From Corinectria fuckeliana (taxonomy: Eukaryota; Ascomycota; Sordariomycetes; Hypocreales; Nectriaceae): a DNA stretch of 64,000 bases. Both the position numbers and the translations under genes were made by a program. The notes beneath the pieces are model-generated. The model ran no database searches and was not told where the DNA came from. It saw only the letters and a list, made by a program, of their open reading frames with translations. The stretch covers positions 219,084 through 283,083 of the forward strand of contig WPDH01000245.1 of NCBI GenBank assembly GCA_019137255.1, in the 5' to 3' direction. Positions 21,901-34,936 of this stretch are shown piece after piece (position 1 is the stretch's first letter; each line of letters opens with the position of its first letter).

Positions 21901-24900
21901 TCATGCCATCGGAAGTCGGGGATTACGTAGAGCTTGATCCGCAAGACATCTCTGTTGAGGGGAGCAATTTCAGCTTCGACGTGGACGGTGGGAAAGTTGT
22001 TGAGTATCCTCGCAATGTTCTTGCCCGCGCTCTGGTTGTGGACCAAGGCCCCGATTTCTGCAGAGTCCATTTCCTTCATGACCTCGATCGTCAAGTTTTC
22101 CTTAGCTTCAAGCTGATTGAGGACAGGCCTTGTGAGATCAAACTGGGTAAGGGGATGCTGGTACGGCCAGATGCGCTTCTCGATCGACTTGGCCAGGGTG
22201 AGGAGCACCAAGCATTGATGACCCCACCGTCGATTCAGAGCAAGCATGAACAGCGCTCGGCAGATTCTTCCAGACTGCTGCGCAACGTAGTTCATGTCGT
22301 TTGATAGAGCAAAGTCCTCAGGCTGTGCCCTTGAGATGTAAGACTGAAGCAAGATGTTCGTCTTGGCCTGTGGCGTGTCAATGCCCCCGTGGACATCGCA
22401 GGGAATGACTTCCCTCCTGAGGTGGGTTAATTCCTTCTCTTCACTATCCCTAGACTGGACATTATCGAATTCTCCACTCATACTGATCATCTTCAGGATA
22501 TCAGCCTCAGTTGCCTGCGGCTGCATCATGGTGTTGAAGACTTGGATGCTGGTATGAAGGATATAGAATTGGCTGGCGATTCGACCAATGTCCTTGCTGC
22601 GCAACTCCTCGGTCGTCTCGTTGAAGATGATCATTTGGCACTTCTGCAGAGTTCTGGCAGCTTGGATAGCTAGCTGGCGACGTCTCTGAACCAACGTCGG
22701 GTCGTCTCGGATCTCTGACCACTCAATCCCATAGGTCATGGGACTTCGTTGCATACGAACAAACAGGTAAGAGTACCCAATCCACTGCACTGCGTCAGGG
22801 ATGGACGTGACGGTTCCCAGGGATATCTCAGCGTTGAGGTTGTCAACCAACTTGGCCGAGAACCTGGATTCGATAGGCTGCTGTTCCGTCACTGCGGTCA
22901 AATAGTGCGTGAGCTTATCGTGGGTAGTGCAGATCATGCCGATGCCAGTGTCTTCGAACTGGGGACGACCAGCACGACCGAAGATCTGAAGCACATCCAG
23001 GATGCCCAAGTCCACAAATTTGCCCTCCTGGGCACTGTAGACTTGAGTGCCCTTGATGACTACCGCAGCAGCGGGCAAATTGACACCCCAAGCCAGGGTA
23101 GCGGTACAGCAGAGCACCTTGAGAACGCCCTCCCCGAAGAGCCTTTCCATCAAGTTCCTGTCTGCTCTGGCCATGCCGGCGTGGTGAATTCCAATTCCTT
23201 TTGACAACAACTCACGAATATCTTTCGATCTCGAGGTCCTAATGTCTCGGCAAGCCTGCTCATACCTGGGATGGAATGACGGGTCAAACAGGTCCACACA
23301 GAATTCTTCTGTAGCCTTCTGGTGAAGCATTCGAGCGGTCAACATTGTATCGCGTCGAGAATGGACAAAGACCATGACCTGATGATCACGCTCCAGCATT
23401 TCCTTGACTTTGTCAAACGCGACGTTGTCAATGTTTTCCCTAGATTGCTTGGATCCAGCCTTGCCCTTGACGCCAATGAAATGCTGCTCGAGGGGAACAG
23501 GGCGGAACGATGCATCAAAGTAAAACATGCCAGCATTCTTGTTGACCTTGAGAAAGTCTGCAACATCGATATAATTGGGAAGTGTGGCACTCAGACCAAC
23601 AATCCGAATCAATGACTGCGTGCTCTCGACCTGTCTCTCAGTTCGAGCCACAAGGGACTCCAGGACGGCACCTCGCTCGTCGTGAAGCATGTGAACCTCA
23701 TCGATGATGAGAAGACGGACTTTCTGGACGAGTTCAGTGTCGCCAGTGCCCTTTCGAGTAACGACATCCCACTTTTCAGGAGTGGTAACAATGATTTGGG
23801 TCTGGACAATCTCAGACTTGGTAAGCTGCATGTCTCCAGTGTACTCTCGGCACTTGATACCAAGCCAAGCAAGGCGCTTGCCCAGTTTTTCCGTTATCTC
23901 AGCAGCGAGGGCTTTCATGGGGGCGACATAGACAATTTTGAAGTCGTCGACATTAACGGCGAATTCAGTAGCGGTGAGATCCTCAAACGGGTTGGGAGTC
24001 ACATTCTGCCCGATAGTGTGAAGGATCGTGAGCATAGCTGCATCCGTTTTACCCTGTAAGACTTTAGCGTCGACGACTACATGTCAGAGGCGTAGAAGAC
24101 TTACAGCACCAGTGGGTGCGCAGATGAGCATGTTCTCACTGGTCCTATGCGCAACGGGATATACAAGACTCTGCATGTGGTTCAGAGTCTTATAGCCCTT
24201 GAATGTGGTGCGGCAGATCCCGTCGAGTTCGGAAATCTTGATGAGCCTCTGACCGGGGCCCAGAGTTCCCTTCTTTCCAGCTGGAATCGAGTACTCTTCA
24301 TACTTCTCAAACACCTTTCGCTCGCTTCCGACTGGAAGACCATACTTTTTCCCGGTGTGGCTGAGGGTATTTCCGGCGCTGAACGACTTGTAGACGTGAG
24401 GATACTGAGGTTCACGAGCCGAGGCAGCGGCCAGGTTGGCAGACTTGTGCTCCAGGTCCTGGCGGCGCAGAGCCTCCTCTCTCTGAGCCCTCGTCAAGAG
24501 ACGAGGCGCAGACGAGCCCTGCTGGGCTGGTTGATTGTTAGCGGCGACTGCGGCGACGATTTGGTCTTTGTGACCTAGGACCTCGATGATAAAGTCGAAG
24601 TCGTCAAAGCCAACTAGGTCAGCCAGGTTTGCCTGTAGTTCGTCTTCGGATTGGCTGGAGCTGAGGACGCTTATGACCTCAGTCTCAAATACATCGGGCG
24701 AAAGGCCACTCTTGGCTGCGATGGCCGAGCATTTGGTGGTGAACCATTCGGCGCCGTAGTCGGCAGGCGGGCCACCAGCAGTCTCCCGTTCAGCAAAGTC
24801 GCTGCTGAAGTCGTCCTGATCGTCATCCGAGATGAATTGCCAGACATCCTGGCCACTATTGCTAGACGAATAGCCTTCAAAGTCATCGTCGTCGAGGTCG

Positions 24901-25010
24901 CTCTCAATGTTTGTGTCCTGAGGGATCTTGAGTTCGGCAATGGCAGCTTGCATCGCGGCGAATTGTTCCCTCCATTCGGCCTCTGCGGCACTAAGCCCGC
25001 TCGAAGCCAT
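18999..25010 (-). CDS. SLH1: Ski2-like RNA helicase Slh1/ASCC3 (RQT complex)
   Basis: A dual-cassette helicase that splits collided ribosomes in ribosome quality control. Exons 24105-25010, 21119-24053 and 18999-21070 give 1970 aa, matching yeast Slh1 (about 1967). The first Walker A, APTGAGKTD, is cut by intron 1 and restored on splicing (G301-T305); DEVH is at 420-423. The second cassette has GSPTGSGKT from about 1157 and DEIH at 1262-1265, so both ATPase sites look intact. Sec63-like domains follow each cassette. The N terminus is acidic and carries GQRLIKISELDGICRTTFKG, typical of Slh1/ASCC3; Brr2, the closest alternative, differs there. Introns are 51 and 48 nt with GTAAGT donors. Divergent from YKT6. 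Confidence 0.95.
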
Positions 25011-25651
25011 GGCGTGTGTATGTTTGGAATAGTACAGCTTCTCTCCTTGAATGTCCGATGAGGTCCGGTAGCGTGGACAGGGCGAGAGACTTGAGGCCTC
25101 GAAGAGTTGTTTGTGTGTCCGTGGTTGTGCCCACGCTGATTCTATAGTCCCAGATAGAGCCTACCACTCGCTGTAGAGTCATACACCGCCGTCGCAGGTG
25201 TTCCATTTGAAAATGGAATCAGTGTACCCCACCACGAGCCCCGCCACAGCAAGCCGCCCAGGCCACACCGAGTGACCTTCAGCAGCCAAGCAACTGGCCC
25301 GGGGGCGTCTGGTCCGCTGTGGAAGGCTTAGCGCTCTATAATAGGCCTGAAGTTCTACCTTGCAGCCTGGGCCGGGCTGGAATTCGGGAGCCTAATCGCT
25401 ACTTACCTCCCCTGTCAAAGCGGAACATGTGACGGCCGCGGACTCGGATAAGGTACCTCGTACATGACGACAGGCCCGGGGACCAAGGAAGCATCTCTCC
25501 CCGAGGCCAGACTCAAATCCTCCAATCCGCCAACATCCCGAACTTCCACCTGCAACCTCACCCTCAAACCTGCGCTTTCGCCCTCCCCGTCACCGCCCTC
25601 GACAACAGCTCGCACAACCGCTTCGACGTTGCCTTCGATTTCGCCGCCACC
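25011..25651. promoter_or_regulatory. Shared divergent promoter of SLH1 and YKT6
   Basis: About 640 bp between two start codons facing away from each other. Its right part is C-rich and precedes YKT6. No specific factor site was identified. Confidence 0.5.
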
Positions 25652-26523
25652 ATGAAGCTGCACTACATCGGTGTATGCGCCTCCCCCGTGCCCCTCACCG
25701 ACCTGACCCCGACGCTTTGGCTAAAGACTCTTTCTTGCTGGATTAGATCATTCGCAACGAGGCCAAGCCCGCCCACGAGATTTGCGCCGAGAAGGAGCTG
25801 AGCTCATACTCGCGATTCACCCGCAACAAGTCCGCCTTTCCCCTAATCTCGTCCCTTAACCGCCGTTGCTGACCAGGGCGACCTTTGCCGCTCTAGCTAT
25901 GGCGAGTTCATGACCCTCTTCGCCAAGACGGTTGCCGAGCGCACCCGTCCCGGCCAGCGACAGGACGTCGAGGAACAAGGTACTGCGCCGTTCCCCCCAT
26001 CCTCGCTGTCGATGTAGCGCGTCCGGAAGCTCACACCAAACTCTCCCAGACTACACGTTCCATGCCTACGGCCGCACCGAGGGCGTCTGCGGCATCATAA
26101 TGTCGGACCACCAGTACCCGGCGCTCGTTGCTCACCAGCTCCTCAGCAAGATCGTCGACGAGTTCCTTGCCAGCAACCCGCGCTCCTCGTGGGCAACCGG
26201 CACGCCCGTCATCGTGATGCCTCAGCTCAGGGAATACCTCACCAAGTACCAGGACCCTGCGCAGGCCGACAGCATCCTCAAGATCCAGAAGGAGCTCGAC
26301 GAGACCAAGATTGTCCTCCACAAGACCATCGAGAGCGTGCTGCAGCGTGGCGAGAAGATTGACGACTTGGTGGCCAAGAGCGACGGCCTGAGCAACCAGA
26401 GCAAGATGTTCTACCGTACGTACGCCCCTTGCCGAAACATGTGGTGGGGAACCCCCGAACTAACTCCTAACTCCGCCCGCAGAGCAAGCCAAGAAGCAGA
26501 ACTCGTGCTGTATTTTGATGTAA
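25652..26523 (+). CDS. YKT6: R-SNARE Ykt6
   Basis: A prenylated R-SNARE for ER-Golgi, endosome, vacuole and autophagosome fusion. Five exons (25652-25672, 25747-25829, 25897-25979, 26050-26415, 26483-26523) give 197 aa, the family length. The longin domain fills about the first 130 residues (MKLHYIGIIRNEAKPAHEIC...). The SNARE helix follows with the zero-layer arginine in SVLQRGEKIDDL. The C terminus CCILM carries the palmitoylation and farnesylation cysteines. Exon 1 is only 21 nt. Intron 2 uses an unusual donor, GTCCGC, but the join NN|YGEF fits the family. The final intron has a CTAAC branch and CGCAG acceptor. Confidence 0.96.
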
Positions 26524-26787
26524 TGGAGCATTTCGTTTCGGCGTTGGGACGCGGCTTCGTTTCAGCATATAAGGAATGTCGGGTTATTGAGATTGGTTTA
26601 TTCGCGAGGGCGCAGACACTTCCAACCGTTTTGTTCAGCCATTCGTTTGCGGGCCATGTCGTTGCAGTCGACAGCTTAGACTCATTTGGGGGATTGAGGT
26701 AGCTTATCCATGTCACGTACACGTGGAGATGGGTTGAGAGATGGAAGGTATCACTTAATGAATGATGTGGCCTTTTTTATTCCAAAT

Positions 26788-26839
26788 GATGAAGATGAAG
26801 ATGAAGATGAAGATGAAGATGAAGATGAAGATGAAGATG
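26788..26839 (+). repeat. (GATGAA)n hexanucleotide microsatellite
   Basis: About eight near-perfect GATGAA units in the 3' flank of YKT6, between it and the convergent gene ending at 27238. It could encode acidic repeats, but no gene covers it. Confidence 0.9.
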
Positions 26840-27237
26840 GATATGGATATGATGACGATTCCAGTATGCGTGAAACCTCCTTTTCTGAACCAGCGGCCTA
26901 CTCCAGGGCAGTTCCCATCCCGTTTCTGCTCCTGCGCCGTGCTGTATGACCCGTGGTATCCCTTTCCTTGCAGCAAGGCTTGCTTGTAGTCTTTGTATGA
27001 AAACGACAAAGAAAAAAAAAGTTATGTGGAGGTAAGTGTCATCTACCCTCCAACGAATACGGAGACACTCAGCCAGTGAGATCTCCGCTCGTTGCTGCTT
27101 TGCCAAGCATGGATGCAAATGGGGTATGAGTGAAGAAGAATCGGGTACGCGAAAAGAAACCACCCGTCCCTGTGCCAGTCGCCGTTCTATATATGCGCCC
27201 CCTAAGCCGCCTCCGGTGTTATCTTATGCTTCTGCCT

Positions 27238-27505
27238 TCAGGGCTCCCCCTCGAGGATGACCCTTGAGCTCTTGCGGTGCGTCTGAAACGCATTGATATC
27301 CTCGGGACGTACCAGCCGCGGCGTAGCCGTCTTCGTCTCGGCTAGTCGCTCGTTTTTGCCGAGCCCCGTGCCGTCGGTCGGGCGCCGCAGGCTCGGATTG
27401 CTCTTGAGCGGGTGCAGCATCTTGCGCTGCTGGTGCGAGACGCTGATCTGTCGCGCGATGGAGATCTCGACGGCGTTGCGCAACGCCTCTTCAGGGTCCA
27501 CCTCG

Positions 27506-27540
<35 letters not shown>

Positions 27541-29295
27541 CGTGATGACGGTGATGACCTCGGGGGACGGTGCGGACGAGGATGGACTGCGCTTCCGCGT
27601 TATCGTGGGGCTGACGCTAGACGTCGTCGAGCCGGGCGGCGAGACCATTTGCCACTTCGGCTCGGCGGGCGCGGGCCGGATCTTGTCGACGAGGTGGACA
27701 TCTACCTCATCCGCCTCGTCCACCCCGTCCTCGTCGTCGGTGTTCTCGGGCGAATCGAGGATCAGGCTGGACGTGTCGGGCGTAAAGGGGGAAGGCTGCC
27801 TGCGGCGGGCCTGCGCCTGGACTTCGAGGGTCGCGGGTGAGGGCGTCCTGCTAGGATGGAGGCTGGACGGCTCGGGCTTGGATGCGACGGCGCGTTTTGG
27901 TTGTTTGCTGAACTTGGAGACTAGTTTGGGAGAATCGACGGGTGCTGCTGCTGCTGGTTTCTTGTCGCGTTGAGGATCCTGGGCGGGCGCCGGCTGGAAA
28001 ACCCTGGGTTGGAGTGTCTCCCCTGCGTTTTCTTCCCTGCGTGGTTGCGGCTCAACGTCAAATCTGGCCACCACGGGGGAGTGCAACATGGCGGGTGAGG
28101 TGTTTGAGCGGCCCCTGGGAGAAGGTTGGGCCGGGCTGGCCTTCGGCAGGCCAGGGAACAGAGAGAAGGTGGGCGTGTCCTTGGGTTGAGGTGAAGTCGC
28201 TCGTCGTGGCCGGGCAAGTTCCTCTTCGCCATTCTGGGCCATCTCGTCGTTGATCGTCTTCAGTCGATCGAGCGTCGCCTGCCGTCGAGCGAGGAGCGAC
28301 GACGAAGTGGTTTCCGTCCCTAGGACGCCGCCAAACATGACGCTGTATCGCTCCATCTTGATGTTGGGGATCTCGACGTCTAGCAGCGGCCCGAGTAGGT
28401 GAGGCATCGGCGGAGGACTCCGGGGGGCCGGCAAAGATGGCATAGACGGCATAGGCTCTGCTTTCTCGGCCGCCTTTCGCGCTCTCGAGTCTCCTCGCAG
28501 AGCTCTTAGCGATACCTTGCGGCCTAGACCACCAGACTTGGCTTCCTTCGCTGGCTTCGTCTCCTTGGTAGGCGTTTCCTTGATGGGCTTCAGCTCAGGA
28601 ACGGGGTCTCTCGATTCGACCCGCTCCACCGCGCTGGGATCCGTCTGGGAGCGGATGACGATGGGTTTGTGCTTGGCAGTCTTCTTTGAGGCGTCCTGAT
28701 GGGCCGTGCTCTTTGAGGATGAGCCGGACAGTTGTCCTCTGCCGGTGAGCGAGGTGCTTGATGCGTTAGAGTTGTCCGTCATGGATCGCTGGGGCTCTGC
28801 GGGCCGGCTTCGCTTCGACGATCTTGATCGGAACAGGCTCCATTTCTTTGCCTTTTGCTGGCCTGCTTGCAGATCCTCGACGGGCTCCGGAAAGTCGGCG
28901 GCGGCGGCGGTCATGGCTCTCCGCGTTCTCCAGGTCGGCGGGCCGGCGTCCGAGCCGGCGGGTCTGGTCGTCGGGCTCCCGAGTGCCATGCCGATGGCGA
29001 TGACTCCAATCTCGCCCGTCTCGACCATGGAATCCGGCGTGGCAGTTCGCACCATGGTCACCCGGTGCGGCGATTCTCCCCGAGGACTGGTTTCCGGTGA
29101 GGGCAGTCGGCCGCGGATCGGGACATGGTATGCCTTGACGTTGCCCCTCCCTGACGAGCTCTTCAAGGCGAGGGTGAGGTCGTCTCTGGACACTCGGTTG
29201 TTGAAGTCTGGCTTTTCAAAGTGGGTTGTTCCAGCTGGTCCCCCGCTGGTTGTAGGCCGTTCTGTCACAGTCTCTGCTCTTGATCTTCGAGGCAT
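27238..29295 (-). CDS. Large disordered fungal protein, function unknown
   Basis: A single exon. The start MPRRSRAETVTERPTTSGGP at 29295 gives 685 aa; the frame remains open to an ATG at 29457 (739 aa). Almost all of the sequence is low-complexity, rich in Pro, Ser, Arg and Lys, with an 11-proline run encoded by the GGC-type repeat at 27508-27538. The one stretch that looks conserved is DVEIPNIKMERYSVMFGGVL, followed by a helical segment (QATLDRLKTINDEMAQNGEE). There is no transmembrane segment or enzyme motif. It may be a scaffold or signalling substrate; no function can be assigned. Confidence 0.8.
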
Positions 29296-29457
29296 GGTGA
29301 AGTTTGGACACGCGCGATCACAGCGGGGATACGGGAGGTCGTCGGTAGTAAACGGGGAGGAGTTGAGGGGAGCCACCGGGGCTGGTCTTGGGTTAAGAGT
29401 ATCGTATAGACCGCCTTTGACTCCAGATGACAGGGTCTGATACAGTTCGTGGTTCAC

Positions 29458-32400
29458 ACTTCACCCGCAGCAAGAACCACAAGGACCAGGGGCCTTCTTC
29501 TAGAGCCACGATGAAGACACTTTCCCCTCGTCTCACAGGGCGCCTGTACTGCGTATAGTTACCCCCGCCTTCGGTAGGAGCTTATTGCATCGGCCGGCAG
29601 ACCAAGTTAATCCAAGTTGAACGGGGTCCAGTGCGGGAAAAATGACCGCAAGAACAGGGACTGGGGTGGAGGTTGACGGAGGATGTGAGCAAGGATAATG
29701 GTAAGCCCAGGTGTATGTAAGAGAAGATTTGGTGGCACACACACAGAGCCGTATTAAGAAATAAGAAGCGTAATGAGAGGCAAGACCGGCTTCCTCTCGC
29801 AATCAACAAACAAGGAGAGCGAATAACTTAAGAGAATAACGTTCCAGAACTTCCTCTCGAAACGGGCGACAAGCGGGGGGGGGGGGGACGAAGGGGAATT
29901 TCATCTGTTTTGCAAGACTGCACGCGCCGGGGTGTGGGCAGACTCACGGGCCAAGCGACACTCGTCGGATGTTTGAGGTTGATGGGACGGTTCCTCTGAG
30001 GCTAGCTAGATCCGAGCCAGCGCGTGAACGAGCCTTGTTTTGGAGCCAAGAACGACGAGAACTGGGCCTCCTCCGGAAGAGGTTCACGGATGGGGATGAG
30101 GAGCCCCGGGGGGGGGGGGGGACCAACCAGCGGGTCCGAGTCGACGGTGGGCGAGTTAGTTTCGTGTGTCGTCTGGACGCTTTCGAGCACTTTGGCTGAC
30201 ACGCTGATTATTGTATTGGCAGCTGTACTGGCATGTTCGCTCTGCCGGTTGATGATGACTTTCTCTTTGACGGGTTGATTGGCGTGTGTAACAAGCCACG
30301 CTGGCGGCGCTGCTTGAAGATATGCAAGGACCGCGTCTGCCGGAGATGAGACAACCCGGGGCGGGCGACAGTAGGCGGACTAGACTGGCCATCGTTTCCA
30401 GCCATGGCAGTGACAATTCGCAGCAGCACTGCGAAGTAATTCCTGCCGTTGACATCACGGCGCCCTCATGCCGTGACGACAAGCGAGGTGGCGTTGCTGG
30501 CCGGCTGGCTGGCGTGCTACTCAGCGGCCTCGCCGGGCAAGCAGATTGCCACGGCAATGCTCCGTACAATCCGAGGCATGGTGGCTCATTAGGAAAGAAA
30601 AGAAGTCTCCTGCCGCTAAGTTAGTTCCCCCCCCAGACGGAACCGGGACCCTTGTCCGTCTCGATGCAACACCAAATCGCAAATCGTCAATCTTCGGGCG
30701 TCGCAACGACCGTCAGCAAGCGGCCTGGTTCATGGATTTGATTCAGGGTCCCCTTCTGTGCTAACGGGTGCGGCTCTCGGGGGGGGGGGGGGGCAATTTC
30801 CAAAATTNNGCGGCTCTCGGGGGGGGGGGGGCAACTTCCAAAACTTCCACGGCAAGCCACATGGAACGTCGTTGTCTCATTTGTTTTGCCTTCATCTCTC
30901 TCTCGGAAGCCAATCGCGGGCCTCAGCTACTGGACCTACGTAGAGGTTGGACTTGCTGCGCGCCAACGGGGCGGTGGCTTTTAAGATTGAAGGGCACTCG
31001 CGTCAAATCCCACATTATCCACCCAAAACCAATCCGTCACGGCCACGAACGCTTCCAATGCGTACGCAAAAGCTTAAGACCACAGCGGAAGAGTAACCTA
31101 CCAGACCGCCAGTGCCGGACCACCGGTAGTCTGCCGCAGCGCCGGTGCCCGACCGTTGTTTCCGACGGCGGCTGACCAGAGGCAAACATAGAACGGAGCT
31201 ACTACGTTACTACGTGGTAGTCTATGATACTACGCTCTCCGTACGGCTGAGCGAAGCGTCCATGCGGCTGAACGTAGTCAGTCGGACTGTTCTGCGTGTA
31301 AGACATTTCGAGAACATCAATCTGAGGTAGCGGTGGAAGCCTTGCCCTGCCCTGCCCTGCCTCGCCGCCGATGGTCTAGTTACGGTCTGACAGTGAGCCG
31401 ATCTGACCGAATCCAGGAATCCGCATGAATGCTTCATCCCATCTCCGTCTAAGCCGTGCAAGAGTGCGCGTGTGCGCGTGCAACCAGATTGACCAAGGTG
31501 AGGTTACATGGCAAATCACCGTGGATGAGTTCCCAAACAGGGCAGCCATCCCAGGGCCACAACCCTGTCTCTCATCATCAGCATTGAAATCACCTATCCC
31601 AGCTCGTCAGGGGGTTCTCGCCATCCCGGCATGTTTCAAGCTATAACCCTTCCGAGAATTAGCCCGCGCTGCTACGTCTCAGATTGCCAATCTCCAGGAT
31701 ATCCCATTCGCACGCGCCACATGTCATGGCTGCACACGCGCCCAAGGACCGCCGGGAATGGGAAGATGGGGCTGCTGAGGCCATATATCCCGTGCGACTA
31801 ACGTATGGAAGCCTTTCTTCAATGACCATCACCAGTTCGGGCCCGCGTCAGAGGCGTCGGGCCGCTGGCATCAGGCGCCACAACCGCGCACCAAGACCCG
31901 GAGGAGAGCCTGAAGGTGCCTGGGCGGAAACCGGACCCTTGGCCGCGGCGAACGGGTAATACCGCTGCTAGGCTATAGGTTATACCAGCAATGCTAACGA
32001 GTAGTCGAAATTAACAGTTTCTGGGCTTACAAGCTGGCTACTAGCTTACACAGCAGGCGACGACGACGAATCGAGTGATTTGCGGACGCGTACCTAGAAT
32101 CCCTATGACTCGCATCGATAATGTTCGGTAGCATTCACCTATCTACTTACCGACTGGGCATTCATTTCCAAACACGGAGCGACACGTCATGGAACAGAGC
32201 CAAGAGTTTGTCACAAGACATTGTCGTCTTCGCGGTTTCGCCCTTGTTGTTTCCGTAATTATGGTACAGAGCGTCAAAGCCAATGTATATACAGGCCACA
32301 GTAGGACAACTTCATGCCAGTGAGAGAGAAAATACCAGACCCGAAGCTAAAAGGGACAGCAAGGAGGGCCGCCAAGATCTTTGCCGCGATGTGTTGGTCT

Positions 32401-33564
32401 TGGGAGATGACAGCCATGCGCTCAAAATCACCTCTCGATTGCCCCTTTCAACATCTACTCTGTAGTATTTTGGGGTTCCCAACTTTATGATTGTACGGTA
32501 CGAAGGGATGCTTTTACAAACACGCGTGGAGAACAGTCCCCAGCCAAGGCAAGGCGATAATCCGACTCGACAACAACTTACTGTACCCTTGTCTTATAGC
32601 AGCGAGCTTCCCGCTGCCCTGGCGCCGAGGTCAAACGGCAGTTCCGTTCATGGTGACGTCGGACGGTAAGGCGGCGCCCGGCGGCGCTACCAGGAGTCCA
32701 GGGAGCTCCGTAACAACTCCGACCCGCTCAGACCGGTGAACCTAACGGAGAGCTGAATATCAGGGAGCTTCTAATGGGACTTGCCTGAGTACCTTGGGTA
32801 TTAATAGAAGTAGTACAATCCCTCCGTGTGTTGTACTAGTAGCTAGGACACCTCCTGGTCGATTTACCTGGCTTGCTGGCCTACACATTCACTTAGCTTG
32901 TGACACATCTGGCACGATGTAACAATGTGTTAAGCGGTTCGGCTATTGTGTTTCCGAGAGAAGAGTCAGGCGAGAAGAGATGACCAAGACTAGTATCTAA
33001 TCTGCCTACCTTACGTATGTATTACAGGGCAGATGTATCTCGTCCAGTAGACACGGAGCGATCGATCATATCTGCTTGGCCGCCACCATGGGTGTCAAAC
33101 GTGGCGACAGCTGAGGTGCATATACAGTACATACATACTTCGTACATACATACCTTACCTTATATGCAACAACCGTCGTTCGTTGAATCATTGCAGAACA
33201 AACTGGATGCGTGACATGACACACGCGCCGATCATGCTTGCTCACCCGTCAAACCCGACAAGTCTCCGGTACTTGCCGCCGCCTCACCGCACTGCGGCTT
33301 TCCGCAGGTACCCACTACCCCTCGGCGGGGGAACCACCAATGAGCCGGTGGCATTGGTCGGCGGCGACAGCTCGATAACAATTTGAGGGACGGACGGAGG
33401 GGCAACTTCTCGACAGACTCACAACATCTTCCACCACCGCTACCTAACTCCCGCTTCCGCCTCCGCTCCCGCCTCAACGCTTTCTCCGTCCATCGCATCC
33501 GTCGACGCCTCGCCTCCCGCAACTCGCCGCACCCTCTTCGTTGCTCTCTCACAGCCCTACAACA
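29458..33564. other. 4-kb gene-free interval with poly-G runs and an assembly join
   Basis: No gene is supported on either strand. Long G homopolymers occur at about 29876-29887, 30108-30121, 30779-30793 and 30819-30831, with two ambiguous bases at 30808-30809. The right end is the profilin promoter. Short open frames lack splice or domain support. Confidence 0.5.
30770..30847 (+). other. Ambiguous NN join flanked by near-identical poly-G copies
   Basis: GCGGCTCTC followed by about 15 G and then CAATTTCCAAAATT, then NN, then the same GCGGCTCTC, about 13 G, and CAACTTCCAAAACTT. The pattern of a repeated copy on each side of NN strongly suggests two read ends of one locus joined without merging. 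Confidence 0.75.
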
Positions 33565-34302
33565 ATGTCGTGGCAAGGTCAGTCACCGCTCATCTCATCT
33601 GCGTCCCCCCCCCCTCCATGCCACCATCGTCCCCCTCCCGCCAGAAGACCGTCCTCGGGAACAACCCCGCCTCTGCCTCTCCGCGCGAATACTGTAGAAG
33701 TCCAGGCAGCTAACACATCGCTCTTCCGCCGCAATAGCCTACGTTGACTCTAGGTAAATCTATACCGACGAAGATCCCTCCCCCACCGCGGACCGATGAC
33801 GGCCGAAACATTTCTCACAAGGCCGGGATGCTGATGCTCTTTGAAACAGCCTCATCGGCAGCACCCATGTGGACCAGGCCGCCATCATCAGCGTTGCTGG
33901 CGACAGCATCTGGGCCTCCTCTGCTGGCTTGACGGTACCCATCACCTTCCCTTTCTCAACCAGGCTTTCTGTGCCATCCTACACCTGTGTCCCGGAGCTA
34001 ACTCTCCTTGCTCTGTACAGCTCCAGCCTGCCGAGATGAAGGTGCTGTCCACCATTCTGCAGGGCGACGCCGGCGCCAAGGACAAGGCCTTTGCCGACGG
34101 TCTTCACGTCGGCGGTGAACGATACGTCGTGGCCCGGGTCGAGGGCCGAAGCATCTACGCCCGAAAGGGTCGCGAGGGTATCGCCATCGCCAAGACCACC
34201 CAGGCCATCATCGTTGCCCACCACGGCGAGGCTCAGGTTGCCGGAAGCACCACCCAGACCGTCGAGGCCCTCGCCGATTACCTCATCGGGGCTGGATACT
34301 AG
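33565..34302 (+). CDS. Profilin
   Basis: Actin-monomer and poly-proline binding protein that feeds formins. Four exons (33565-33577, 33738-33753, 33850-33934, 34021-34302) encode 131 aa, the family size. The N terminus MSWQAYVDSSLIGSTHVDQA is assembled from three exons, including a 16-nt exon 2; the C terminus has the long HVGGERYVVARVEGRSIYAR and conserved C-terminal helix region VEALADYLIGAGY. The donors are GTCAGT, GTAAAT and GTACCC, and the last intron has GCTAAC near the acceptor. Every junction restores profilin sequence and phase. Convergent with GOT1. Confidence 0.96.
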
Positions 34303-34936
34303 GTTTCCAAATGGAGAGATTGAGATGCGCCGGCAAAAATCCCCCCCCAAAGGAGAATCCCCAGGGGGGAGGGCTGTGGACTTGCGCTGGGCACTGACGG
34401 TCAACGTCAGCCTACTATTAGCGGACCGAGCATGTTGAGAGGAGGCCTTTTTTTTTCTTTAGAACAACCTGTGGCCGTCAGCTGGAGCCTCGTTGGGGCG
34501 AGGAGGAAATCTTTTTGTTTGGCCATGAATCGTCCAAACGAGTCTCTGTTTCTACACGATTCTGCATATAAGCAATCCAAACCCCCACCCCAAATGTGTT
34601 CGTCCAGGTGCTCGCGAAACACTCTCGACTCCAGCCCAGATTGGCCGCAGCACGACTGACCGTGTCGTCTGTTGATTCCCACCTTGGATCTGCCCAGCGT
34701 GGCAGCCTCGGGTGATATACGTTGCTTCTGCGCCCCATTCCACAAGTCCCAGGGAAATCGATACATATAACGCCAGTTCCCAGATTCCAAGCCAATCTAG
34801 TTCCCCTCAAACTCCACAGCATTAGGTCGGGGCGGTGTTTCGTACAGCCCCTACAAGTGACGAGTTCCAAGCCCTCCGCGCCCTGATAGGGCCGCCCCCA
34901 TCATCACGGTTGTCTCTTAGAACCTTTGCCTGCCGG

